A stretch of DNA of 9,019 nt from an uncultured Acinetobacter sp. (GCA_900771065.1 CAAGMP010000306.1:1-9019), one strand, 5' to 3'; shown: positions 1 through 6,799, counted from the stretch's first letter. The notes: generated by a model not told the origin, from the letters alone. Program-made: numbers and translations.

Positions 1-2
1 CT

Positions 3-119
3 TACCTTGATCAGTTACAACAAAAGCGCAATGACACGGCGAAAAAGAAAAAAGACCCGTACATTGATGTCAACATTGATGCCGCTTCAGTTGATTTAAC
101 TGGTATTAAAGAAGAATAA
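3..119 (+). CDS. C-terminal fragment of an unidentified protein
   Basis: The window opens inside a plus-strand reading frame that runs 38 codons to a TAA at 117-119. The visible tail begins YLDQLQQKRNDTAKKKKDP and ends DLTGIKEE. It has a lysine-rich stretch followed by an acidic end, which looks like a flexible C-terminus rather than a catalytic core. Its support as a real gene end is the intrinsic terminator that begins 11 bases after the stop codon. I do not recognise the family, and the start lies outside the window. Confidence 0.6.
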   Translation, partial: YLDQLQQKRNDTAKKKKDPYIDVNIDAASVDLTGIKEE

Positions 120-130
120 AACTTCTACAA

Positions 131-158
131 AAGGTGGGATATCCCACCTTTTTTCTTT
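131..158 (+). terminator. Intrinsic terminator after the first partial gene
   Basis: Bases 131-150 form a perfect 20-base palindrome that folds as an 8-bp stem (AAGGTGGG with CCCACCTT) around an ATAT loop. A T-rich run (TTTTCTTT) follows at 151-158. It lies 11 bases after the stop codon at 119 and insulates the next gene, which starts at 197. Confidence 0.9.
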
Positions 159-196
159 ATATTATTAATAACTGAATTAAAAATTAGGGCTTTACC

Positions 197-2071
197 TTGA
201 AAGATGCAAATAATTATTTGCTAAAAAAGAAAAAAATTATTCCCATTTTTATTATGTGGCTAGGCTTTATTTTATTAATGCTTGGTATATTAAACTTATG
301 TTTTACCCTAATATTATACTATTTTGATATTTTTGAATCTATTTATTGGGGTTCGTATAGTATTTATTTTACTGTTTTAATTATTTCTATTTTAATATTA
401 AGTATAGCATTTGAAGCTTATCATTTTAAAAAAGGTCAATATTGTTTAGTTGAAAAATTAAAAGCAAAACCAATTCAATTGCTTGATATTGTGCCAGAAG
501 AAATGGTTGCTTTAAAAATGGTACAACAATTAGCAGATAAATATGCAATTAAACAGCCTAGTTTGTATGTTTTGTCGGATGAAGTGGCAATTAATGCTTT
601 TACAGTAGGTTGTCGTTCAAATGATTTTTCTATTATTTTAACGTGGGGTGCTTTACAAAATTTAGATGAAAAAGAATTATTAGGATTAATTATATTTGAA
701 TTTCAAAAGATTTTAACAGGTGAAGTAATTCAAAATACTCGCTTAAAATTATTATGTGCCGGTTTCACTTTGCCTGCAGAATTAGGTATTACAATTACTC
801 GAAAAGGATTAAATTTACCTAAAAAATATAGTTATTTATTACCTGTGTTTGTTGTTTTTGGTGGTGTTATTTGGCTATTTAGCTTTTTGGGTTTAATCAT
901 TAATCGTTTATTTAAATTTATTATTTTAAGAAATCAAATTATTAAAAACGATGACGCAACATATCATATTTTAAATCATCATGAAATCGTTTATACCTTA
1001 TTACGTATTCAAGTACATCCGTGGGGTTCTCAAATTTATAATGAATACGCTGAAGCAATTTCACATTTATGTTTTGTAAATCCGCTAGCTTCACATAATT
1101 GGTTTAGTGTACATCCTAAACTTCAATATCGTATTTATCGACTGAATCCACTTTTTATTTCTGAAAATGAAATTAAAAAACGTTATCGCAATTTATTGGC
1201 GCGTTTATTTTATTCATATCATCCAACACCAAATTATTATAAAGCAGTTTGGCATTCGCCTTTTGCATTGCCTACGCTACGTTTAAATTCTCTTGCTCGA
1301 CCTAATGATGAGATTAAACCACTTAATCCTGAAATTAGACGTAACATGCAGCGTCCTGAGTTAATTCAGCGTGCATTGCAAACGCCAACAGGTTCTCGTG
1401 AAGTGATTGTGGCGATTTTTATGATTCGCCAATATAAAAATTTAATTCCAAAAAATGCTGAAGTAAGCTACGCGATTGTAGAAACTTTACAGCAAATTGA
1501 TACACGTTATCATGTCGCTATTTTTTATGAAGCATGTGAATATATACAAAATATGCCTTTGCCAATGGCACGTAAATTTTTAAATAAATTATCTGCAATA
1601 ATACAAGCCGATGGAAAAATTTCTATTCTTGACGTTTTGTTACTCGATTATTTGAAGCAAAAATTAAACTTATTAGAAGTTACTATGCCAACTGCATTAC
1701 AAGAAATTAAACCGCAGTTAGTGCAATTGTTTGATGCTTTGTTGTGTTTACAGCAATTAAGTCATGAAGAACGTCAAATTGTACGTACTAAAATTTTATC
1801 TAACGCTTTAACCCAACATGAATTTGAACAAAATTATGTTGAATCATTGAATCAACCAATTGATTTAGCATGTATTTTTAGATCAATATCGGGTTTATTA
1901 TTACGCGAACGTTTAGGTGTTTTAACTATTGTAGAAAGTTGTTTATGGAGTGATCATGTGATTACTCAAGATGAATTGGATATTTTACAATTGTTATATG
2001 ATCGTTTTGGTTTTGAATTTGATGATGTGATAAAGAATATGCAGAAAAAAAATAGCTTGTTGATTATTTGA
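197..2071 (+). CDS. M48-class membrane protein with degenerate zinc site (probable pseudoprotease)
   Basis: This 624-aa protein has the layout of integral-membrane M48 (HtpX/Ste24-class) peptidases. Two N-terminal membrane segments lie at about residues 15-43 and 51-72. The M48-like region contains VAINAF (N133) and is followed by a third hydrophobic stretch at about 214-236. A family-typical H-P motif, VHPKLQYRIYRLNP (H306), follows. At about 455-500 there is a TerB/DjlA-like segment, ADGKISILDVLLLDYL. The helix that normally carries HExxH reads FEFQK (residues 167-171), so both zinc histidines are gone. The ExxxD position that supplies the third ligand reads I248...D252. The fold is inferred as kept and catalysis as lost. 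The proposed start is TTG, with TAGGG 7 bases upstream and no good ATG nearby. The first kilobase is especially AT-rich. The role is unknown; a scaffold or regulator of an envelope protease is possible. Confidence 0.75.
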   Translation: MKDANNYLLKKKKIIPIFIMWLGFILLMLGILNLCFTLILYYFDIFESIYWGSYSIYFTVLIISILILSIAFEAYHFKKGQYCLVEKLKAKPIQLLDIVPEEMVALKMVQQLADKYAIKQPSLYVLSDEVAINAFTVGCRSNDFSIILTWGALQNLDEKELLGLIIFEFQKILTGEVIQNTRLKLLCAGFTLPAELGITITRKGLNLPKKYSYLLPVFVVFGGVIWLFSFLGLIINRLFKFIILRNQIIKNDDATYHILNHHEIVYTLLRIQVHPWGSQIYNEYAEAISHLCFVNPLASHNWFSVHPKLQYRIYRLNPLFISENEIKKRYRNLLARLFYSYHPTPNYYKAVWHSPFALPTLRLNSLARPNDEIKPLNPEIRRNMQRPELIQRALQTPTGSREVIVAIFMIRQYKNLIPKNAEVSYAIVETLQQIDTRYHVAIFYEACEYIQNMPLPMARKFLNKLSAIIQADGKISILDVLLLDYLKQKLNLLEVTMPTALQEIKPQLVQLFDALLCLQQLSHEERQIVRTKILSNALTQHEFEQNYVESLNQPIDLACIFRSISGLLLRERLGVLTIVESCLWSDHVITQDELDILQLLYDRFGFEFDDVIKNMQKKNSLLII

Positions 2072-2140
2072 GGCAAAAAAGCAGTAAAAGCAGTGAAATT
2101 TCGTTAAAATACGCAACCGATTAACGTAAGTAAAAAGTAC

Positions 2141-2737
2141 ATGCTGACCAGACAACGCGCCATTTTAGATGCTCTAGGAATTGATCTTTGGGTTCCTAAA
2201 GCTGCGTTGTGCCAAAAAAAACAGCCAGCATCGCTTTGGCGAGATTCATTTGACTTTACAAGTGAAAAAATAACAGTTGAACCGATTGTTATTAAAAAAC
2301 AAATTCCACAACCCGTTATTATTGAAGAAAAAAAACCACAACCGCTTGCATCCATTGATGTGGAAGCGACACATCAAATTGTAAAACCTTTTTCTTTACA
2401 AGCATTATTATGTCATCATGTTGTTTTGCTTGTGGATGCCACTCATTTAACTGAGTTGGAACAACGTTTGTGGCACAATATTCAAACGAGTTTACAAGCG
2501 ACTTTAATTCCTTTAACTTGGTCAACAGATTTTTTGGGTGAACCTAATTTAGCTTTGGTGCAATCTTATATTCAAGGTTTTTTAGATGCCTTAACTGATA
2601 ATAAAATGTTAATTACCTTGGGGCAGTTGCCTTATATTAAGCAATCTCATTTAGTTGCTGTACCAAGTTTACAGCAAATGTTGGCGCAACCAACCTTAAA
2701 AAAACAACTTTGGCAGTTGATGCAAAAAATAACATAG
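2141..2737 (+). CDS. DNA polymerase III psi subunit-like protein (HolD-like)
   Basis: This 198-aa protein resembles the psi subunit of the clamp-loader complex, which bridges chi to the clamp-loader collar and so links the polymerase to SSB. The N-terminus reads LDALGIDLWVPK, comparable with the QLGITQW segment that starts E. coli psi. The C-terminus reads PSLQQMLAQPTLKKQLWQLM, comparable with PALTDLRANPTARAALWQQI in E. coli. Between the two is a charged, proline- and lysine-rich linker (about residues 45-80) that E. coli psi lacks. A compact domain beginning VVLLVDATHL follows, so the protein is longer than the 137-aa E. coli protein. The ATG start has only a weak purine tract upstream. The gene lies 69 bases after the pseudoprotease gene and 68 bases before bepA, all on the same strand. 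The assignment rests on the two short end motifs, so it is probable rather than certain. Confidence 0.55.
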   Translation: MLTRQRAILDALGIDLWVPKAALCQKKQPASLWRDSFDFTSEKITVEPIVIKKQIPQPVIIEEKKPQPLASIDVEATHQIVKPFSLQALLCHHVVLLVDATHLTELEQRLWHNIQTSLQATLIPLTWSTDFLGEPNLALVQSYIQGFLDALTDNKMLITLGQLPYIKQSHLVAVPSLQQMLAQPTLKKQLWQLMQKIT

Positions 2738-2805
2738 CATTGCATCTGTCTACGTAATTCAATGTTATATTGAAAAACAATGAAAAATAAATAGGGTTAT
2801 ATATT

Positions 2806-4248
2806 TTGAAAGCGTTAATCCTTGCAGGGAGTTTAAGTCTTTTTTCATTGCCAGTTTGGGCAAATTTTGATTTTTTTTCCGCTAAAGCACCTAATTTTGA
2901 AGTGCCTGAAATTGGAAAAGGCGTTGGTTTATTAGATCAACAAAATGAAAAAAAAATTGGTGAAAAAGTTTATCGAGAAATTCATCAACAATTACCTGTT
3001 TTAAAAAATCCATGGTTAGAAGATCAATTAGCGACTATTTTCACACAAATTTTAAGTCAAGCCAATTTGGGGCAACCTGTGGGTTTATTGTTAATTAATG
3101 ACCCGCAAATTAATGCATTTGCTGTACCCGGTGGATTATTTGCGCTCAACACAGGTTTAATTACCAATGCTTCCAATTTAGATGAAGTTGTGGGTGTTAT
3201 GGCTCATGAAGTGGCACATGTTTCACAACGACATTACACACGCTCACAAGAAGCATTTAAAGGTCAAGGTTTATTGGCGTTAGCAGGAATTGTAGCAGGC
3301 GCATTATTAGCAACGCAAACTGATGGCAATGCAGGTGCTGCGGTAATGATGGGTTCACAAGCTGCATTGATGGGACAACAATTAACTTATAGCCGTAATC
3401 AAGAGCGTGAAGCAGACCGTATAGGCATGCAATATATGTATACGGCGGGCTACAATCCACAAAGTATGGCAGATTTTTTTGAAGTAATGCATAGAAAAAC
3501 CAGTTCAGTCAGTTGGTTACCTGACTTTTGGTTAACTCACCCATTGACTGCGGAACGTATGAGCGAAGCGCGCTTGAGAGCCAATCAATTTGCAGTTAAA
3601 AAGCAATTGACGCCACAACAAGAGTTTGAAATTTTAAAATGGTATAGTGCGGTTTTAAGTAATGATATTTCAGAGCAACAATTGTCAGTTTTTGCAAATC
3701 GACAAAACTTAGCAGGACAGATTGCTTTAGCCGCTTTTTACAATAAACAAGGTGATTATAGCAAAGCACAAACGATTTTAGATCAAATTCAAAAACAAGC
3801 CGATTCGCATACTTTAATTACTTTAATTCAAACCGATGTTGATTTAAATCAAAATCATCTTGATCAAGCATTAGCTCATATTTTGCCTGCAGCACGGATT
3901 ATGCCTGAAAATAGAGCACTCAATTATAAATTGGCTGAAGTTTACATTCGACAAAAACAACCACAGAAAGCACAACAAATTGTGCAACATTTTACGAAGA
4001 AAAATCCAACGGATATCAGTGGTTGGTCATTGCTACAACAAGCTGCTAATGTCGATGTGAATAATCCCATGCGTGCAGCAAACGTATTGCGTTATCGAGC
4101 AGAAGCACAGTTTTGGGCAGGGCAGGAGCAAGAGGGGATTAAATCGTTATTGCAAGCAAAACGAGAAAGTCAAAATGACCAAGTTTTAACAGCAAGTATT
4201 AAAAAGCGTTTAGATCAAATGCAAGCAGATTACAAACTAAAATTATAA
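2806..4248 (+). CDS. bepA: BepA-like periplasmic M48 metalloprotease with TPR repeats
   Basis: This 480-aa secreted zinc protease and chaperone is of the BepA (YfgC) type, which in E. coli assists LptD assembly and removes stalled outer-membrane proteins. A signal peptide is visible, with probable cleavage after VWA (residue 19). The catalytic motif is H134-E-V-A-H138. The third ligand is E200 of the ExxxD motif EREAD (D204). H245 in LTHPL matches the histidine described as a regulatory switch in E. coli BepA. From about residue 270 to the end the protein is helical and TPR-like, for example NRALNYKLAEVYIRQKQPQ. Length and domain order fit the family (E. coli 487 aa). The start is a TTG with AGGG 9 bases upstream; it places the signal peptide correctly. 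It stands close to an M48 relative that has lost its zinc ligands. Confidence 0.92.
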   Translation: MKALILAGSLSLFSLPVWANFDFFSAKAPNFEVPEIGKGVGLLDQQNEKKIGEKVYREIHQQLPVLKNPWLEDQLATIFTQILSQANLGQPVGLLLINDPQINAFAVPGGLFALNTGLITNASNLDEVVGVMAHEVAHVSQRHYTRSQEAFKGQGLLALAGIVAGALLATQTDGNAGAAVMMGSQAALMGQQLTYSRNQEREADRIGMQYMYTAGYNPQSMADFFEVMHRKTSSVSWLPDFWLTHPLTAERMSEARLRANQFAVKKQLTPQQEFEILKWYSAVLSNDISEQQLSVFANRQNLAGQIALAAFYNKQGDYSKAQTILDQIQKQADSHTLITLIQTDVDLNQNHLDQALAHILPAARIMPENRALNYKLAEVYIRQKQPQKAQQIVQHFTKKNPTDISGWSLLQQAANVDVNNPMRAANVLRYRAEAQFWAGQEQEGIKSLLQAKRESQNDQVLTASIKKRLDQMQADYKLKL

Positions 4249-4250
4249 GA

Positions 4251-4276
4251 TTGAACTGTCTTTTTAGCCAGTTCAA
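4251..4276. terminator. Hairpin between convergent bepA and yqeY genes
   Basis: A perfect 8-bp inverted repeat (TTGAACTG at 4251-4258, CAGTTCAA at 4269-4276) encloses a 10-base loop and starts two bases after the bepA stop. The plus strand has no strong T-run after it. The minus strand continues TCTTATAATTTT, a loose U-rich tail. It probably serves as a weak terminator from one or both sides. Confidence 0.6.
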
Positions 4277-4294
4277 CGTATTTACATGATTCTT

Positions 4295-4738
4295 TTAAGA
4301 AAGTTTTGCTTTAATTTTAGCAGAAACTTGTGCTGGGTCGGCACGTCCGGCTATGAGCGGACGTAGAGAATTCATCACCTTACCCATATCTTTCATGCTA
4401 GTAGCTTCTTGCGCAGAAATAGTTTGCGCAATGATCGAATCAAGTTCTTCCTCAGTCATAGCTGCTGGTAGAAATTGAGAAATGACTTCAATTTCAGCTT
4501 GTTCTTTACTAGCTAAATCACCTCGATTAGCGCCTTCAAAGGCTTTAATCGATTCTTTACGTTGTTTAATTTGTTTCTCAATAACCGCAAGAACTTGCGC
4601 GTCGTCAAGCTCTTTGCGATCATCAATTTCGATTTGCTTAATTGCTGCTTGAAGACTACGAAGCACCGTTACTGTCGCCAAATCTTTGGCACGCATTGAA
4701 GTTTTCAACACTTCAGTAATTTGGTTTTTTAAAGTCAT
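4295..4738 (-). CDS. GatB/YqeY domain-containing protein
   Basis: This 147-aa protein belongs to the GatB/YqeY family. Its all-helical domain resembles the tRNA-binding tail of the GatB subunit of Asp/Glu-tRNA amidotransferase, but it has no catalytic part. Family signatures are visible: the N-terminal LRSLQAAIKQIEID, the central EGANRGDLASKEQAEIEV with FLP after it, and the C-terminal MGKVMNSLRPLIAGRAD. It is full length for the family. The ATG start is supported by AGGA seven bases upstream. It lies 34 bases downstream of rpsU on the same strand with no terminator between, so the two are probably one transcript. This rpsU-yqeY pairing is common in proteobacteria. The molecular function of stand-alone members is poorly defined; a link to tRNA is inferred from the domain only. 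Confidence 0.92.
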   Translation of the reverse strand: MTLKNQITEVLKTSMRAKDLATVTVLRSLQAAIKQIEIDDRKELDDAQVLAVIEKQIKQRKESIKAFEGANRGDLASKEQAEIEVISQFLPAAMTEEELDSIIAQTISAQEATSMKDMGKVMNSLRPLIAGRADPAQVSAKIKAKLS

Positions 4739-4772
4739 CTTTTTGTCCTAAGCAGTCAATCACAAATTAATT

Positions 4773-4988
4773 TTAGTAAAGGCGAGTTGTACGAACTGAT
4801 TCGCGCGCCAATTTCTTTTGGTAACGCTTAACAGCAGCCGCTTTTTTACGTTTACGTTCTTGAGTTGGTTTTTCGTAAAATTCGCGCTTACGTACGTCAG
4901 CTAAAACACCTGCTTTTTCGCAAGAACGTTTAAAACGACGGATTGCTACGTCTACTGGTTCGCCTTCTTTCAATTTAACTTGTGGCAT
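4773..4988 (-). CDS. rpsU: 30S ribosomal protein S21
   Basis: This is ribosomal protein S21 of the small subunit, which sits near the 3' end of 16S rRNA and helps mRNA recognition during initiation. The 71-aa sequence begins MPQVKLKEGEPVDVAIRRFK, contains KREFYEKPTQERKRKKAAA, and ends RTTRLY, matching the family over its whole length. The frame stays open 13 codons further upstream to an ATG at 5027. The true start is the ATG at 4988: it gives the normal length and has a strong AAGAGGA ribosome binding site six bases upstream, whereas the upstream ATG falls inside the leader hairpin. It is the first gene of an rpsU-yqeY unit. The classic downstream partner dnaG is absent here. Confidence 0.97.
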   Translation of the reverse strand: MPQVKLKEGEPVDVAIRRFKRSCEKAGVLADVRKREFYEKPTQERKRKKAAAVKRYQKKLARESVRTTRLY

Positions 4989-4994
4989 GAAAAA

Positions 4995-5001
4995 TCCTCT
5001 T
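4995..5001 (-). promoter_or_regulatory. rpsU: rpsU ribosome binding site (decides the start)
   Basis: On the minus strand AAGAGGA is followed by six bases and then the ATG at 4988. This strong Shine-Dalgarno match selects the 71-codon start over the in-frame ATG 39 bases further upstream. Confidence 0.9.
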
Positions 5002-5014
5002 GAGTTATGGATAA

Positions 5015-5036
5015 GATCATTATGCATATAATGATC
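5015..5036 (-). promoter_or_regulatory. Perfect hairpin in the rpsU leader
   Basis: GATCATTAT at 5015-5023 and ATAATGATC at 5028-5036 are perfect reverse complements around a four-base loop (GCAT on the plus strand). If the promoter at 5053-5081 is used, the hairpin lies wholly in the roughly 58-base 5' leader, ending 13 bases upstream of the AAGAGGA site. It could protect the mRNA, bind S21 or another regulator, or act as a DNA operator. There is no T-run, so it is not a terminator. Confidence 0.65.
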
Positions 5037-5052
5037 ACAAGTGAAGTGCGCT

Positions 5053-5081
5053 ATTCTAACGATTTATGTGTTATATCTCAA
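5053..5081 (-). promoter_or_regulatory. Sigma-70 type promoter of rpsU
   Basis: Read on the minus strand, TTGAGA (5076-5081) and TAGAAT (5053-5058) are each one base from consensus and are separated by exactly 17 bases. Transcription would start near 5046, about 58 bases before the rpsU ATG. Confidence 0.8.
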
Positions 5082-5278
5082 GTCAATATTGTTTTGAAAA
5101 ATAACAATTCGTTTGCAATATCAACATAAAAATAGTTTAACGGTTGATTGTGAAATTGTTGCATTCGTGTGATCAAAATAAAAAATAGAAAAAATCTACT
5201 TTATATTAAGAAAATGAAAAGAGAGATTTAGTGCGGTAATGATCTGAATTTTATTAAAATAATATTTGAGGAATCGTT
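5082..5278. other. Divergent intergenic region rpsU-cfa, cfa side
   Basis: This AT-rich stretch separates the rpsU promoter from cfa and holds no convincing coding frame. GAGGA at 5268-5272 is the cfa ribosome binding site. TAAAAT at 5255-5260 and TATATT at 5202-5207 could be -10 elements for cfa, but neither has a recognisable -35 at the right distance. A small inverted repeat (ATTGTT 5088-5093, AACAAT 5103-5108) lies next to the rpsU -35 and is of uncertain meaning. Confidence 0.5.
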
Positions 5279-6418
5279 ATGAGAAAGTATTTTCAATCCA
5301 ACCAAACCGATTTTAAACATATTGTAGAAAGATTATTAGCACAAACAGATATTCAAATTAATGGTTCTGCACCATATGATATTCAAGTTCATCATCCTGA
5401 TTTTTATCAACGTGTTTTGCAACAAGGTTCACTTGGATTAGGTGAAAGTTACATGGATGGTTGGTGGGATTGTGAGCGTTTAGATATTTTATTTGATAAA
5501 ATTTTACGTGCAAAATTAGATAAAAAAATACCTAATAATTTAGAAGATATTGTACGTATTGCTATTGCACGCTTGCGTAACTTACAAACTAAAAAACGTG
5601 CATGGATGGTGGGTGAAGAACATTATGATTTAGGAAATGACCTATTTTCCCGTATTTTAGATCCATATATGCAATATTCTTGTGCTTATTGGGCAAAAGC
5701 TGATGATTTAGATCAGGCACAAGAACACAAGCTAGATTTAATTTGTCGAAAATTACAATTGAAAGCAGGAATGAAACTGCTTGATATTGGTTGTGGTTGG
5801 GGCGGCTTTGCTGAATATGCAGCAAAAAAATATCAAGTTTCTGTAACAGGAATTACGATTTCTAAAGAACAACAAAAATTAGCTCAAGCCCGTTGTAAAG
5901 ATTTAGATGTGCAAATTTTACTTGAAGATTATCGTAATTTAAATGGTCAGTTTGATTGCATTGCTTCAATTGGAATGTTTGAGCATGTTGGACCCAAAAA
6001 TTATGCGACTTATTTTGATGTTGTGCAGCGTAACCTCAAAGAAAATGGTTTATTTTTATTGCATACGATTGGTTCAAATGTGAATATGGTCAATGCTGAT
6101 CCGTGGACTACAAAATATATTTTTCCAAATGGATGTTTACCTTCAATTGAACAAATTGGACATTACACTTCAGGTCAACTTGTAATGGAAGATTGGCATA
6201 ATTTAGGCGCAGATTATGATCGAACTTTATGTGCTTGGTATGAACGTTTTAGTAAAATTTGGCCTGAAATACAGCAAAATTATAATACCCGTTTTCAAAG
6301 AATGTTCACGTATTATTTAAATTCTTGTGCAGGTGCATTTCGAGCACGAGATATACAACTTTGGCAAATTGTATTCAGTAAAAATGGGATTGAAGGTGGA
6401 ACTCGTGTTGCGCGTTAA
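5279..6418 (+). CDS. cfa: Cyclopropane-fatty-acyl-phospholipid synthase
   Basis: This 379-aa enzyme transfers a methylene group from S-adenosylmethionine to the cis double bond of membrane phospholipid acyl chains, forming cyclopropane rings that stiffen the membrane in stationary phase and under acid stress. The SAM-binding loop is LLDIGCGWGGF (residues 167-177). Residues matching the E. coli active site are present at a constant offset of four: E235 in SIGMFEHVG, H262 in LLHTIGS, Y313 in DYDRTL and C350 in LNSCAGAFRARDIQLWQ. The length is nearly that of E. coli Cfa (382 aa) and the protein ends RVAR as there. The ATG start has GAGGA six bases upstream. It appears to be a single-gene unit, since it is divergent from rpsU and closed by a strong terminator at 6419-6452. 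Confidence 0.96.
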   Translation: MRKYFQSNQTDFKHIVERLLAQTDIQINGSAPYDIQVHHPDFYQRVLQQGSLGLGESYMDGWWDCERLDILFDKILRAKLDKKIPNNLEDIVRIAIARLRNLQTKKRAWMVGEEHYDLGNDLFSRILDPYMQYSCAYWAKADDLDQAQEHKLDLICRKLQLKAGMKLLDIGCGWGGFAEYAAKKYQVSVTGITISKEQQKLAQARCKDLDVQILLEDYRNLNGQFDCIASIGMFEHVGPKNYATYFDVVQRNLKENGLFLLHTIGSNVNMVNADPWTTKYIFPNGCLPSIEQIGHYTSGQLVMEDWHNLGADYDRTLCAWYERFSKIWPEIQQNYNTRFQRMFTYYLNSCAGAFRARDIQLWQIVFSKNGIEGGTRVAR

Positions 6419-6452
6419 TAAAAAATCTTAGTCATTTGACTAAGATTTTTTA
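6419..6452. terminator. Long-stem bidirectional terminator after cfa
   Basis: A 16-bp perfect stem (6419-6434 with 6437-6452) has the core ATCTTAGTCA/TGACTAAGAT with A-runs on the left and T-runs on the right, directly after the cfa stop. Because both flanks are A/T runs it can terminate transcription from both sides. It therefore suits the convergent small gene at 6464-6574 as well as cfa. Confidence 0.92.
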
Positions 6453-6463
6453 CTTTTTGGCAC

Positions 6464-6574
6464 TTATTGACCATAGTAGCTGATCTCATCTTTGACTTCG
6501 GTTTCGTGATTAAGTGTGGTTTCCAAATCAGCTTCATTTTGCGTCAAATATAAAATTAACAAGTCTTTATTCAT
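6464..6574 (-). CDS. Predicted 36-aa acidic small protein
   Basis: A short minus-strand frame starts with ATG at 6574 and stops with TAA at 6464. It encodes 36 residues: MNKDLLILYLTQNEADLETT, then LNHETEVKDEISYYGQ. It is hydrophobic near the N-terminus and acidic after that, with no recognised domain and too little hydrophobic sequence for a clear membrane helix. Support comes from GAAGGG (6583-6588) eight bases before the ATG, a possible promoter and Fur-like palindrome just upstream, and the bidirectional terminator 11 bases after the stop. The codon choice is ordinary for the window. Function is unknown. The chief alternative is that this is a non-coding transcript or a chance frame. Confidence 0.55.
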   Translation of the reverse strand: MNKDLLILYLTQNEADLETTLNHETEVKDEISYYGQ

Positions 6575-6602
6575 TTGAATTACCCTTCGTTTTTTGTTTA
6601 TT

Positions 6603-6615
6603 TAATGATAATCAT
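6603..6615. promoter_or_regulatory. Fur-box-like palindrome upstream of the small gene
   Basis: TAATGATAATCAT equals 13 contiguous bases of the 19-base consensus Fur box; the outer bases do not match. It contains the perfect odd palindrome ATGAT-A-ATCAT. On the minus strand it overlaps a possible -10 element, TATGAT (6611-6616), and it sits 28 bases before the start codon of the small gene, where a repressor would block transcription. A/T-rich DNA gives such partial matches by chance, so the call is tentative. Confidence 0.4.
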
Positions 6616-6619
6616 AGCA

Positions 6620-6758
6620 TCATCTATATTCTATTGAAGGACTTTTTTTATCAAAAAATTCATCCAATTGTAACAATAATGTAATTTTTTTAACCATATT
6701 GATGCCGCGAAAAAGCCAATGCTAAAATTTTATCAATCTGTTTTTCTATTATTCGAGC
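6620..6758. other. AT-rich intergenic sequence upstream of tsaD
   Basis: Together with the small gene and its control site, this completes the 381-base gap between cfa and tsaD. On the minus strand, TTGATA (6649-6654) and TAGAAT (6628-6633) resemble promoter hexamers with a short 15-base spacer, as an alternative promoter for the small gene. I see no further gene, RNA or repeat here. Confidence 0.4.
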
Positions 6759-6764
6759 TATAAT
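6759..6764 (+). promoter_or_regulatory. Probable -10 element of tsaD
   Basis: A perfect TATAAT lies 35 bases upstream of the tsaD ATG. No good -35 hexamer is found 16-18 bases upstream, so the promoter is either weak or depends on an activator. TAGG at 6789-6792 provides the ribosome binding site, seven bases before the start. Confidence 0.5.
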
Positions 6765-6799
6765 AAACTTTGCTTCAAAAATAGGTTGTAGGCATTTAA

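Noticed and set aside
2104..2525. Antisense frames over the psi-like gene as additional genes
   Set aside because: They overlap a better-supported gene on the plus strand, have no ribosome binding site or recognisable family, and their composition fits antisense reading of the real gene.
2758..2774. Hairpin TTCAAT-gttat-ATTGAA upstream of bepA as a terminator or operator
   Set aside because: The stem is short and AT-rich, there is no adequate T-run, and it matches no known envelope-stress motif that I can recognise.
5088..5108. Inverted repeat ATTGTT / AACAAT next to the rpsU -35 as a repressor operator
   Set aside because: The arms are only 6 bp and built of A/T-rich sequence, so a chance occurrence is likely in this AT-rich gap.
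5202..5260. A defined cfa promoter from TATATT or TAAAAT
   Set aside because: Neither hexamer has a recognisable -35 at 16-18 bases, so choosing one would be a guess.
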